A stretch of 64,000 nucleotides of DNA from Scatophagus argus (lineage: Eukaryota; Chordata; Actinopteri; Scatophagidae): contig NC_058502.1 of NCBI RefSeq assembly GCF_020382885.2, positions 11,435,950 to 11,499,949 on the forward strand, in the 5' to 3' direction. Every line of letters begins with the position of its first letter. The first letter of the stretch is position 1. The position numbers were made by a program, and so were the translations under genes. The notes beneath the pieces are model-generated. The model was not told the origin of the DNA. It ran no database searches and worked only from the letters and a program-made list of their open reading frames with translations. Below are positions 38,971 to 52,048 of the stretch, one piece after another.

Positions 38971-41900
38971 TATTTTATTGATGCGAAGACAGTACATTTT
39001 CTTCAAACTGTGAGAGAGGACTTGATGTGCAAGATGAAATGGAAGTTGAAACGTTCTCTTGTATAAAATGGTTAATGACTCTCAGTTAATAACAACTTCC
39101 AGTAAACTTTTTTATATTATGGATGATTTATTTTGGTGTAGAAAATTTGTAAATTGATGTCGGTTTGTGAGGAAGCAAAGTAATCCTACATCTGCCTACA
39201 CCCATAATTAAATGTCTAATTGGAACTGGAACAAGATATTGTGTGATATTGCTTATGACTATGAGCAGTGACATGTTATTTGCTGCATTTAACAGTGCAC
39301 AAGTGTTAGGATGCAGCCATGCTAAAGTTTCGTTCCCTCACTGAGGTTTGAATGGGCATACGAGTACAATAAGGACTATATGTCAGTAAACATTTGATTT
39401 ATGTCCATGTATGAAAAACTCATTGTACGTCATTTATGTTCTTTAGCTCTAACTGTTTTCTGAGGAAAAGGTGAAACAGAAAGGAAAGTGTTTAAGATAA
39501 TATTTGTGTTTAAGATAAGGCAGATGATGGATCATAAAGACTTCTGGAAACATCAGTAAGCTTCTCCTTTGTCTGGCTGAGGTTTGACACAGTGGGCTCC
39601 AACCCCGGAGCATTTAATCAGTACACACAAGGTCAAACTGCTTTCTGCATCTGAGACCTTTCCGCTGCCCTCATGCTTTGTTGCCTTCAGGAGGCAGAGC
39701 CTACTTCACATCACATCGTATTACTTCGCATTGCCCACAGCATTAGTCTGAGCCATTTACAGAGGCAGGAAAGGAAGGACTTTTAAAAGCAACCTTCTTG
39801 TACCTTAAAAGGTTTAGGTCACATGTCTGATGATTCTGTTGCTCCTTTCTTCTTTGTCCTCTTTCTGAACCTCCTTTTTCCAGATCATAGATCAACAATA
39901 TGCATGTTGAATATTTTCCAAGACCCAGCTGTGTTTTCCCTGTTGTTCCCTGGTTTATAAATCGCAACTAGTTAGAAAACAAGTATTAGCAAACATTCAG
40001 AAGCAGAACCATTAAGTTTTATAACAATTAATAAACTGTATACAGTAAAATCACCTACACTATGACTTGCAAATTTATTATAATTGTTGTAATAATTGAA
40101 AGGGCAGCTTTTCTCTCACAATTTGGAATTTATTTCTATATATATATATATTTTTGGTAAACACATGCTCCTTGGTAAACACATGGGCCTCCAAATTCTC
40201 AGTGCTGTATGGGTTGTGGTGTTGTTACATCCAGTGCATTGGTAAGACAAAACAAGGACAGTTGGAAAATGTGCTACACCAATGTAAACCAATCAAATTA
40301 TGGGCATATCTTAGCACTGCTCAAGCTGGAAAAGAGCACAACAAAACATAAATGACATTGTGTCTGAGCATCATCACCTTAAGTTAAAGCTAGATTTACT
40401 TTCCTGGACTAAAACCTTGATGTTGTCGAGACGCTTGTGTCCAGTGACCCTGGGAGCTATGCTGGATGAGGGGATTTTTTATTTTATAACCTTGGCAGGC
40501 TGAACCAAATTACCTACCAGCAGAACTGGTTTGGGATTAACTACTTCATCTTGGAAAAAAAAAATGTTAAGTTGCAGATACTTTGACGAATGAAAACCAA
40601 GTCTGTCAATAATATTCTCACGAGGGGAGCAGCGTGTTTATGCCTGGTAAGTGAAGATTTGAAACATGTTTGTCTGTGTGCATACAGTAGGCTACTTTTA
40701 GTTTTTATCAAACATGGGACTTTTTCCTATAGCTTGTACTGATTGCAGTGCTGGAAGTCTCCTGTCTTTGTTTAATTCTCATTACATTTTTTGCTGTTTG
40801 TTCTTATGGCAACTTAAATGACAAAGTAGTGAATGGTTAATATACTTCACTTAGTGTGTGCAAACATTGTTAATGCAGCATGCAGGCACAATCAGTACAA
40901 AGTGTTTCAAACAACACCAGAAGAAAACTTTGCTCTCGCATCTCATTGTCTCACACAACTTGACTAGATGCAACTTTGATTTATTCAGAGATCATTTTGC
41001 CAGGGGCTGGTATGTAATATCTACATGTGCACAAGATCAGCAGGGTAAAGTGGGAGTAATTACACATTAACATGTACCACTGGGTTGGAAAACAGAGGGA
41101 AAGCACATCTGAATAATTCAGTTCAAAACAGACCTCGGACATATCACAAATCTGTGTATGCAGACTTGGTGCTTTTGCTCACACGCTTGATGCAACACAC
41201 ATGAGTGCACAGGCTTAAAATCAATGCAACTAATGTTAGAGAGCTATGTCTTCCTCAAGCTTTGTTTTCTTCCGTAGAGGAGGATGATGCCTCTAGAATA
41301 TGTGACAGAGTTTGCTCAGTGACCTTTTTGAATTTCACAGAGTCTGTCACAGTTACAGAACCTCAGGGTCAGGGACAGCTTGTGACATTAAATGCACAAA
41401 GGTACACTTGCACATATGCGGACGTTTGCAAACTTAACCACAGAGTGACACAAATTCAGAACGAGTACACCAGCTATTTCTTTCTAGCTCACACTGTAAA
41501 CAACCCAGTCTTGGTCTAAAAATGAAAGTTACAACATCATTGCCATTTCATAATCCATCTGTAGTACTACAGCCCTCAAATGTGTCTCTGAAAGAGCGTA
41601 TTTACAGGGACAAAAAAGGGACATAGACAACACTGGAGATGAAAAATAACTCTAAGTTTGTATGTAGGATTTAGCGTGGTCACACCCAATGTGCGTATAT
41701 AGGTTGGGTGTGTATAAAGATAACTCAAAATGAATGTTTGTGGTTTTTAATTATGCAAGTCTTCTACAGTACCTACCCTTGATTACTGCCAAAAACAGAT
41801 GTGCTTCAGGGGGACCTATTTTACATCTAAATACAGAACAAACATATATACATACACAAGAGCAAAATACTCACATGACATAAATTCACCTATTTATAGT

Positions 41901-42485
41901 CAATAAATGCAAAACTCAACACGATGATTCATATTTCCTAGCCTCTACACAATCTTATCTGGTTTAACATAAAGAAGTGGTTGTTTTCCCAGGTACTCTT
42001 TCAGTCATTCACCCTTGGAATAGAGAGACAGGAGAGCACACAAGCGTTTAGCACATGACTTTCTTTGTATGTGTGTCACATTAACCCTAAAAACAACTGC
42101 ATCCAATTTACCTGTGTAGTTTATGTCACTTAGTAGTCGTTTCAGGCTCAGCTAATCACACCATGTAATTATCACTCAACAGGTCGCACGGCCAATCCAA
42201 TCACCCAACATCTGGGAATAAATAACACTAGATTGCTTTCAGAGAGCACCCAGAACCCTTAAAAGGAGAAACTTCATCAAAGGTTTTCTACATATGTGAT
42301 TGTTTTGTCATCATAGTAATTATGTACAATTATTTAATTGTGCAAATATATTATCACGCTTTACTGTGCACAATTTAGCATGCAGTGCAAATGATCCGAC
42401 AATATGGAAGCCCTAAAGAAAAGACTGAGGGGACCGCCAAAAAATAATAAAATAATAACATAAATTGGCCCTTAAAGGTATACTG

Positions 42486-42566
42486 TGGCGGATTTGTCGG
42501 TTGCTCTTTCTCATCACACCACTCCCGCTGTGGGATCGATAAAGTTCATCTTATCTTATCTTATTC
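42486..42566 (+). repeat. 3' tail of a LINE or LINE-derived SINE
   Basis: CTGTGGGATCGATAAAGTTCAT followed by (CTTAT)3 is the form of a common fish LINE 3' end: a GGGAT-AATAAAGT stem followed by a short tandem tail. The copy is severely 5'-truncated. Confidence 0.5.
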
Positions 42567-43097
42567 AAAGTTGACCCCTCCTTCCCAATTCACCAGTTCA
42601 GAGAGAGAGAAAATAGCAATAGTGAAAAAAAAAGTGATTTTGATTTTTTGATAATGTGGCATACAGTATTTATATGTACTAAATATAGCTATCAATATCA
42701 GTCAATTCTTGGCACTGTTTATATCTACTGGTCAGGTTTTGCGAGCTGATTGGATTAGATTTCTGATTCCAGAGTGGTTGATTCCTAAAAAAAGCTTCTA
42801 GCAAACGAAGTACTTGAAAGAGTACTTGAATGAACCTTTGGTGGGAGTATCATTTTGTATATTTGATTTGAACAGAACTTTTGATATTGCACAATTGAAC
42901 AAATGTCCATTTATCTTTATTTTGTGTAATAACTTTGTCAAATAAAAGGTGGTAAACAATCTGTTGCAAATGGTCTTTTCTACCTTCAGGTTGGGGTCTG
43001 GTATCTTCTGAATCTGATCCAGTGTAATCATTACTACTAGTAATTCGAATGGTTGTTTACTGTATTACTCCCAGTACCAGCAACATTAGGATGCGGT

Positions 43098-43194
43098 CAT
43101 GTGCTACATTAGCATGCTAATATGTTAAACTAAAATAGTGAGCATGGTAGCTCGACATTAGCATGTTAACATGTTCACAATGTTAGCATTCAGC
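43098..43194. repeat. TTAGCATG/CATGTTAACATG palindrome-rich repeat
   Basis: ACATTAGCATGCTAATATG, ACATTAGCATGTTAACATG and AATGTTAGCATT follow each other within 100 bp. This is a common fish low-complexity repeat of self-complementary units. Confidence 0.6.
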
Positions 43195-44046
43195 GAAAGC
43201 CACCACTATGCAGGAGTACACCCTCACAGAGCCACTACCATGGCCGTAAGCTCTTTTGTTTTCTAAGGAGTGAATTACTCGTGCAGATAGCTATATAATA
43301 AAGAACATTCTGCTTGTCACACACTTTCCACTAATTTCAGAAATTAGAATGAGTACTGAAGATTTCAGCACGGGTGCGTTTTGTGAGACGTGCTAAACCA
43401 GCACTTTAAAGGATGAAGGCCCAAGACTAGATCCTGTTAAATTTTCACCAACACCTTTGAAGTCAGTCAGTAGCTCCCAGGGAGGACGTGACAGAGGGCT
43501 AAAACGAATGAGATCCTTAATGGAAAAAGACCCCTGAAGCCCTGAAACCCTCCCCAATTTGATGCGAGCAGACAAAGAATGTGTGTGGCAGATAAAACCC
43601 TGCACCTTCACAGACGTCTTGCTCTCCATCACTTTGCATTCACATTATACTCTCATCAAAGGGGCTAATTCAAACGCTACAAATGCAAATATGTCTGAAC
43701 ACAGTTCCCCGCAGGCATTGTCACTTTGAGAATGATGACTTATTTGAGACATGGTACAGAAGACAATTTGGTAGTGTCACATTTTTTTAAACAAGAGTAA
43801 AGGTCTGGATGTCACATAATATAGGATACAGGAGATGTAATTGGTTGTGAGTGGTAGGATGTGTCGTGATGAGAAACAAGTGGTCAGTATGAGAAATGGC
43901 CGAGGGATAAGGGCAGAAACTGAACTGAGCAGCCTTGTTAGAAAGTCAGCAGTCAGCTGCTGGTTTCACCAGGATTTATATATGCGGGATTTGAAAATCT
44001 TTGAAAAACATTTGGAGTGTATAAAGAGTGTATAAAACAACAGCAT

Positions 44047-44370
44047 ATTCTCCATGACGTCACCCATAGGTTTCTGACGAGCCACTGTGAAGCTCACTGT
44101 TGTAGCTACAGACGTCACCATCTTGGCCTCACTCTGCCTACCTCCTGGCTAATTCAAAAAATAGGCAAAATATGGAGCACAGACTTTTTGGATGGTCTGT
44201 TAAGACCATCTGCACAGTAAACTGCACAGTAAGCCATATTATTTGTCCAATACTTACTGTGGAGTTGGTCAATCCCCATAGACCCCCATGTTGACTTGCT
44301 TTTGGAGCCAGTCTGAAGTGGCTTTCATCTTTCAGCTGCTCGGTTGTGTCCCAGTTCAATATACCTCACC
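44047..44370 (+). repeat. Teleost interspersed repeat with two CRE-like sites
   Basis: It starts TTCTCCATGACGTCACCCAT and later holds ACAGACGTCACCATCTTGG and CCCCATAGACCCCCATGTTGA. I recognise these as pieces of a widespread fish repeat. TGACGTCA at the left end therefore belongs to the repeat and is not evidence of a promoter here. Confidence 0.5.
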
Positions 44371-46368
44371 TTTGGTGGGACCTGGTTTAATGCACCAGAT
44401 CTCTGGATTGTCATGATGTGTTTTGACACTTCAAGATGGCCCTAATGGATCCTTCCATTTCTCATGATTATGACTTTATCATTCTTTAGCTCTCAGTGAG
44501 CTGCATCAATCAATTATTTTACTCAGGACATTAACAGGAGATATACAGTGTGAGACGAGGGCTCAGGAGTTGGGGGGAGGCTGGCATCTCACAGTGCTTT
44601 CAAGGTTAGCAATAATCAGCTCATCTGATCTCTATTCGCTTTAGCCCCGGAGAGGTTCAAAGCATCTATTTGAGTTAATCGTGAAAATGGCTCTTTATTG
44701 TGTTCACACCATCTTGAGCAATGACAGTGTTCCCGTCTCACCCTATTTCAGAGACGTTCAGAAATCCAGTCACGTTTAATTCAGTCTTTCAAACATACAA
44801 AGAGAACCTTTTGTGATGGTTATTGAACATTTTTGAATTGCCCTGTGAAACACAATAGTGTGCAACTGATGGCCTCTTTCACGCAATAACAAGTTGGCGG
44901 CTGATGAGCTGAACACAATTACCTAAATGACATGTTGCAATGATTAATTAATAGCAAGTTTACTTAGGACTTTGTAATTGCTGAATTTTTGCACATCACT
45001 TCACAGAGAAAAAGAAAAGTGAAAGAACTTTGTGCTCTTTGCCAGACACAGAATTAATAATAGCATGATGGGATTATAAACAGAATGCATGGATGATTCA
45101 GAGCCTTTGTGATCAGAATGACTTACATAATGTCCCGGCTTCAATGCCAGACAGCAGTCAGTTTCTTGAGACTGCTGTTGAAGTGTCCTTAAGCAACATC
45201 CAACATGCTCACTCACTCTCTGACGGTAGGCCTGCATGCTAGAAATATCAGAAATATCTGTCAACGTTGCAACGCACTAATAAACTATTTATAAAAGTGG
45301 TTACTAAAAAGTTTTCATGCTGTGGCACTCATGTACATAATGTGCTCATTTGGATGAATGTTAAACTGGGTATTTTTAACACGGTTAATTATTCAAGTAT
45401 TGTGAAAGCATTTTTTCTCATATAAGACATTATGATCTGGGAACTGGTTACGTATAAGCATGACCTACCACTCAGACTGGCAGAAGCTGGATATTTCAAC
45501 TATCTGTCCTTCCAGTATCTATAACAGCTTATCTATTGAACAGTTGCAGGACATTTCAGCTATTCATCTATAGTTTTCCACAACAAATTTGGACTTCTCA
45601 TCTTGCTTGGCAGCTACAGCAGTTCATTTGCATCACAAAGTGTTCATCCCATCAACTGGACTTGACGGACTGTGCGTCTTCTTTGTCACAATTTTTCAAA
45701 TTAGCCGAGCTTCTCCACAGTCTTTCCCTGCGAACCCCAGAAACTATCACAGAAAGAATCCTAGCACATATTGTATGTACACTCTGCATGCATACCCTGC
45801 AGAGCAGTTTCAGTGGAATTAATCTCCCTGTTAAGTCAGTCTTAACTGTACCATGCAAAAAAGAATGATGAAGTGCAGTGTCACATATAGGACAATGAAA
45901 AACACAAGTGAACAGAGAGTGTGGCCTTTTGGAATTGTTTCACACTGAGGAATACAAGTATGTTTAAAAATAAAATATCTTTTTTGAAACAGCTTTGACA
46001 GGGAGCTGGTTTTATAAGTAGAAGCAGTCTAACTGTGTCAAAGTGGCTTCACACTTGCAGATTCAAAGGCAGGATCTCCAATGACAGTGTCACCACTCCC
46101 TCTTCTCCGTGTTTGATTCTGTCTGTCACTTTTTCTCTCCTTCTCTTAAATCTCTGTCAGGACACCTTCACATTACTGTGGCACCGCACACCAGTTCTGC
46201 CCTAATTACACTCAAAGACACAGCTACACCACACACACTGCATGTGCAAATATGAGTGTGTGTTGGTCTGCGTCTGTGAGTGATTTAGTGTTCTGACTGT
46301 GCTTCATTAAACCTTGTGAAACTTCAGAAGAAACTGGTTGAAGCCCAGCGTGCTGATCTGGTTTTCAC

Positions 46369-46370
<2 letters not shown>

Positions 46371-46411
<41 letters not shown>
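46371..46411. repeat. (TG)n microsatellite
   Basis: About 20 uninterrupted TG units. Confidence 0.95.
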
Positions 46412-46412
<1 letters not shown>

Positions 46413-49400
46413 ATGCTGGGGCTGTGTGGCTGTGAATTAAACTCAGTGGGTCAAACTTTGATTGTGGGGTTCTGTGCAGAGTACAGCAGGGTATAGACAG
46501 AAGGGAGGAGACAGATGGGGAGGAGAACAGAGGCAACAAATATATCAGCAAATGGGTAGCAATATGTTTGCCCTATCTCTCTCTACATGCCTTTTAACTA
46601 TTTCTCATAACCACCTCTTTTTTGGCATCTCTCAGCTATGGAAACACCAAGAATAAAGCTTGCTTGCACAGTGCTTGCACACTCGCTCGTCCCATGCACT
46701 GTTGTGTCTGCACTTGGTGTCAGTCTGATGTACCTCCTTCTACCAGCACCAAATTTACCTATATGCACAACTATCAATAATTAAGATTAATTATTCTTTA
46801 TAATTGCATATTTGCTCTGCAAATCAAATGTCACGTGAAGAAAACCTGAAACCAAAATGAAGAATTTTATATTTTTCATTCTCATGGTGGCTCCTGTTCA
46901 TTAGTTCACCATTAGTTGGAGAATCTGCTTCCACAAAGACAGTGGTTCTTCTTAATTTGAAACCAAATCTGTATAAAACAACAATGTCACAGTTCTGTCA
47001 CATGACATACAGCCAGTCAACAGCCTTCTACACAACACAAGAGCCACAGAATCTGCATGCAATCCGCATAAGCTTTCCGACTAAAGTCTCCTTCTTAATA
47101 TATCACAAGTCTTGTTCTGTTCTTCTGAATAAGCCACTAAATAAACACATACCTGAGAAAGGTGAACCGCTAACATCCGTCTCTATAGGACACACAGCTA
47201 TTGAGCTGAACAGACAAACGGAAACATACCTGCAAATGTCAAATTCGCCAGATTTTACACATTGTAATATCGCACACTGAGTACACACGACATGTATTGC
47301 AAGTCAGCAGGGATCTTTCAACACCATACAACACCTTCATCCTAGGGATAGAAGGTGTTGTAGCCTACAGATGGATACTTAATATGTCATGTTCTTTATT
47401 TTTAGTAAAGAGGGGGTTGACAGAAGAGATAGTAGAAGTAGAAGTTCACACAGTGATTCCTAAGTACAGAGGTCATCTTGGATACTAAACTGTCTCTGTT
47501 GTTGTTGTTTTTGCCCTCGCCTCACACTGTTTCTCTGATACACATGCACACTCTATTTGCATCTTGTGTTGCCTGTCCTGATGAATTCCAATGTTAAGGG
47601 TTTTCGGAGGCAGAGGTGCACTGTCATGCTCATGGCTTTTCTAAAGCAACCACAGTCTTATTATTATTGTATTTTTTTCTTCAGACCACCTCTTCAAACA
47701 TCGAAGTCCTACATATCTCTCCCTCCTCGAGTGTACAGCGATGTGATGAGACAGTAAATATGGATGAGTTTGTTGCTTTCTCTCACGGTTTCTGGAGATT
47801 TGTGTTGAGTGTTGGGGCCCAGGAGTGCTCTGGCAGCCAATCTTTTCATGAATCTTCTGTTCAGTGTTCAATTATTCAGTCTGCTTCCACACTGGAGAAG
47901 GCAATGACAGGATGAGAGGGTGAGAGGGAGAGATGGATGCAGAGGAGAAGCCCCCAGTTTACTGTAAATCCCATGTGGTGGATATTTTAGGGTTTCAGGT
48001 GGTGGTGCGAAAAGCACAGGTGAGAGGTCAGGAAGCATGACAGAAACTGGCATCAAAAGGAAAAAGTTTTCTACCTGACTGGCTCATCTTATTCTCTTGC
48101 TCTGTGGTTGTCCCTCACAGTTAATGTGGTGGGGAGCAGAGCTACATGCATATTGATGTTGTGACTAAACCTCTGTGCTCAGGTGACAGGTGCTGTCTTA
48201 GCAAGGACTAATAACTTCCTCTCAGGTTTAGTTTCTGCCCTGCTCTGAGTGCATAATTTCCTTGTGGTCTTAAATTGGATCCTGGATTGCAATTCTTCCG
48301 GAGAAGTGGATTTAAATGACACCTTCACACCCATGGCTCATGTTCACAACACTGGTGATGTGAGTCCACCAGTATGCTCATGCACGCATGGTTCTGTTTT
48401 ACACAAACTGATCAGATCACTGTGTCAACTTCATACAGTAGGATGTTTTTTCACACGAGGTTTCATTTCCGAAAAGGAGTGAGGCAGTGCTGCTGAGAAA
48501 GATGGGGACACGGCACGCAGCAGCAGGGGGGAAATGAAGATTAATTAAATCTCCAGGGTTTCTGGGACATTTTTGGGCAGAGCAGGAAATCTCAATGTCA
48601 ACCCCATCTGGATATTGTCATGAAATGATGGACGAGGAGCACTCATCACCACGGGTCTTCAAGCCAACACGAATACATAACTTTGTTCTTCATTAGAGCT
48701 CTCTCAGTAGCTGGTTTTCATTCATTCACAACTTTGTTTATGCTTTAATCACAGGAAGAATCGCAGCCAGCAGCAAGAAAGAGGACACAACAAACACATC
48801 AAGGTCAGGAGCTGAATGCTAACAACTTACAAAACTACGCTTTATGGATGGTGTTAATAAGCAAGACAAACGAAGGTGGTTACAAAAATAAAGAAAAGAC
48901 AAAAAAGGAGCATTTTTTCAGCTTTTACCTGCCACTTTACCTGTTTATATCTGTTAAGTCTTAATTCTACTAGACACCAGCAGAGCACAGCCAGCAGTTT
49001 CCTTTCACCAGCATATGATTGCATTGCAGCAGGGCCTGTTGCCTCATTTCAGACCCTCACGCGTTGTTGCTTTCTACTGTACATATCTGAATAGTCGGCA
49101 TAACAACTGGTACTCTCCTCTAACCCCGGTCACCATCCTTTGTTACACCTCTTTGATCAGTTTCTCTCCATCTGTCCTTCTTTCCACCTCCATCTCAGTC
49201 ACATGTTCGATTGACAGCTGTGAGCTTTCACAGAATTGCATCATAATTTCCTGCCACTGCACTTTTGACCACTGAGCCCACAGATGTACGTTTAACGGTG
49301 CACGATTAAATTTAACACAAGACACAAGACATTAATCACTTAAATACAGTTGTAGAATATATGGGTGAATGCAAATTTCACACTACAAAAGAATATGTGC

Positions 49401-51968
49401 GTCGAGTTTAAAATCAAAGGCTTGCATTCAACTTCATGAGAGGGAAAGGTTTCTTACTTTTTTCGAGTTTTGAACATGAGCAGATACGAGCTGATTTGTG
49501 TCATCACAGCGACAATAAATTTTGTCTCTTGCAGTTAAACTGCAGAAGTGAAAAATATTGTAGTGCATACTCAAAGAATCTGGGAAGAGGGAGAGAAGGA
49601 CAAGATGTGCTTTTAATCTGTAAGTAGTTTACTGATGGCATTTATTGTGAAAAAACACAGCAGACATAAATTATTCAAGCATTAAAAAAGTACAAGTACT
49701 CATTACACAGAACAGTCCCATTCAGAATGTTTTTATGCAAATTACATTTTAACCGATACATATAAGCAGCATTATAAGGTTGTAGTTGGTTGAGGAGAAG
49801 CTAATCATAATCTAAACTGTACATCATACTTTAGAGGCTTATCATAGTTTTGTACAACCATACTTACTATAACAAGTAACTACAGCTGTAGTTAAAGCTG
49901 AAGTATAAAGCAGAATAAAATGGATGGTTTTATTTATTTATTTATCTATTTTTTGAATGACTTTGGTCTCCGTCACCTTGTGGTGCGCAGCAACAAAGGT
50001 TGATGCCTCTGGCTCATCCTCACGGGCAGAGTGTACTGCTGGAGTCATCCCTCCCTCATCACCAGCAGAACAGAGGGGGCTGTTAAATGTGACGGACCTG
50101 CTGTTTCCCCTTTAACTCAATGCCATCAGATCCAATGTGACATGCACAGTGCTGCTATGCAGATCTGAACTGGCTTCTCACTTCACACCAATCTGCAAGG
50201 CCTCGTCACAGGGCAAATGCTGCTGTCTCTTCCAGCGTGACACACACAAACACACACACACACACATAAGGACACAAACAACCTCCCCACTCAACACACA
50301 TGGAGCTAAATGGCCAATTCATTCTCAGTGCAAAAGATGATTCATCTTTGGGTGTCTGTGAATTTCCCCTGTGGACTCATCCCTTGTCTCTCTGTCTCCT
50401 CTCCTGCCTTAATTGACACTCCTCTGTCCTCCCCCCTGCTGCTTGGGTCTCTCTGGGGACTATGATTTTAAATTGAGAAAGCAGAAACTAACAAAGTGGA
50501 AACTGCAGAAGTTTAATGAATACTGAAATGTTTGTGTTATCAATTGAGAATGGTGTTTGGTTTTTATAATGAGCTGATGTTTTTTGCTGATGAGCCCATA
50601 GGCCGTTACACATACATAATTAAAATGTATTTTTTGTTGACCTTTTCTCTCTCCCTCTCTCAAGTATTATATGTGTCCTTTGTACACATTTTACAGTTTC
50701 TTTTTTTAACTTGAGATGCATGTTTTCTATATTTTAAATTGATGCACTGACCAGCACGGTCTCTCAGGGCATCAAATACCTGCATTTTGTAATGTCCTTA
50801 GCATCTGTATGAGACACACTGGGCTTTAAACTTGGTCCAGCTTCAAGTCCTTAGCAGAGGTGGGCATTGGAATTCATTGATGGGTCGCACACACACAACC
50901 TTCACCCAGGAGAATGAAGTTAACGTCCCATCTGAAAGCAACTATTACTGATTTAAAGCAGTTTTTGTACCTAAACTTCACATACAGTGTTTTACTGCTC
51001 ACAGACATGGGGTAGGGCTTGTGCATCTGGTGACCACAGCGATAATGTTGGTACAGACACAAACTTTCCTTTTGCTGTGTATCTGCCCTATATTTTGACA
51101 GCATTTAATTAATGTTAATTTATTTGCCTTTTACATTAACATGGTTAGATTGTGAAATCTTGTGCACAAAAGAAGGCGCCGGCTGAAATATTTACAGTTG
51201 TCATTTTCCCGCACTGTCAATAAATACCACAAGTGAGTGTCACTAGTAAAGGTACTAAGAGGATGATCTCTGGATGACTACATGACAAATGCAAATCCAC
51301 TGACATTAGGATTTAATGCCTATTTATCATTAATTATTTATTTTGTAGCGAACGGTAATTGTCGCATAATGGTATTATTTGAAGATAAACTCATGTTTTA
51401 CTTTGTATCTTTCTCAGATTTTTTTCATTGCAGACATTTTCACTTGTCATAGCAGATGAATCCACTCCATACGAGTGTATGAGTAAAAGCCGCGTCAGCG
51501 AGGCAGCATGCGGGATACCAGGGTCCCTAAACACACCACACCCAATTGGAATGCAGTCATCATTTGTATCACTAATTACTAATTGTGTGTAATAAAATAA
51601 GGTTGAATGTGCCTCAAAAGACGTTTTGGAATGAAGTTGGAATGAAGGCAGATAATAAAAACACAGAGGGTGTGCAGTAAAGTTTTTTGTTGTTGTTTTT
51701 TTTTTCTTTACAGGCATTTAAAAGCACATCTGCTGTTGACCTGTTCACACGCAGCAGTAATGAACACACACGGTTTGGTATCAGTTGGTAGCCTGATGAA
51801 ATCCAAGTTGGTGGAAACTGCTGGCTACATCAGACTGTTTCATTGTGAAATAATAAGGAAAGGTGAAAAAACAAACAAACAAACAAAACGACGTTATAAA
51901 TTAAAAGCACTGAGGAAGGTGGTGACAGCGCAGGACTTTAACAGCAACAGTGGTGCTAGCTGACCGTG

Positions 51969-52048
51969 ATGCTAACGCTAGCTCAGCTAATGACCCTGTC
52001 TGTGATGGCGGAAACGGCTAATCAAAATGAACAAGCACCTAGTTTCAG
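51969..52048 (+). CDS. Candidate first coding exon of an unidentified plus-strand gene
   Basis: Three in-frame ATGs (51969, 51990, 52005) precede a strong donor, TTTCAG|GTAAGAC, at 52048/52049. An in-frame stop lies just upstream of the first ATG. The third ATG has the best context (GTGATGGCGG) and would start MAETANQNEQAPSF plus two bases of an Arg codon. The GCTAGC-rich leader and ATGGCGGAAAC start look like the 5' end of a vertebrate housekeeping gene. I find no second exon before the window ends, so intron 1 would exceed 11.9 kb. I do not recognise the protein. It could also be non-coding or chance. Confidence 0.35.

Larger units (their letters stand above)
33100..51900. other. Large gene-poor interval
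   Basis: I found no convincing protein gene or structured RNA on either strand over almost 19 kb. Open frames are short, lack family motifs and are not joined by matching splice sites. Recognisable content is repeats, listed separately, and some AT-rich stretches with homeodomain-like sites that might be regulatory. Confidence 0.5.

Noticed and set aside
44050..44065. TGACGTCA as a cAMP-responsive promoter
   Set aside because: It lies in the conserved left end of an interspersed repeat and there is no gene start nearby.
45536..45868. 110-codon plus-strand frame
   Set aside because: No family similarity that I can see, no splice context, and Ser/Thr/Leu composition typical of chance frames.
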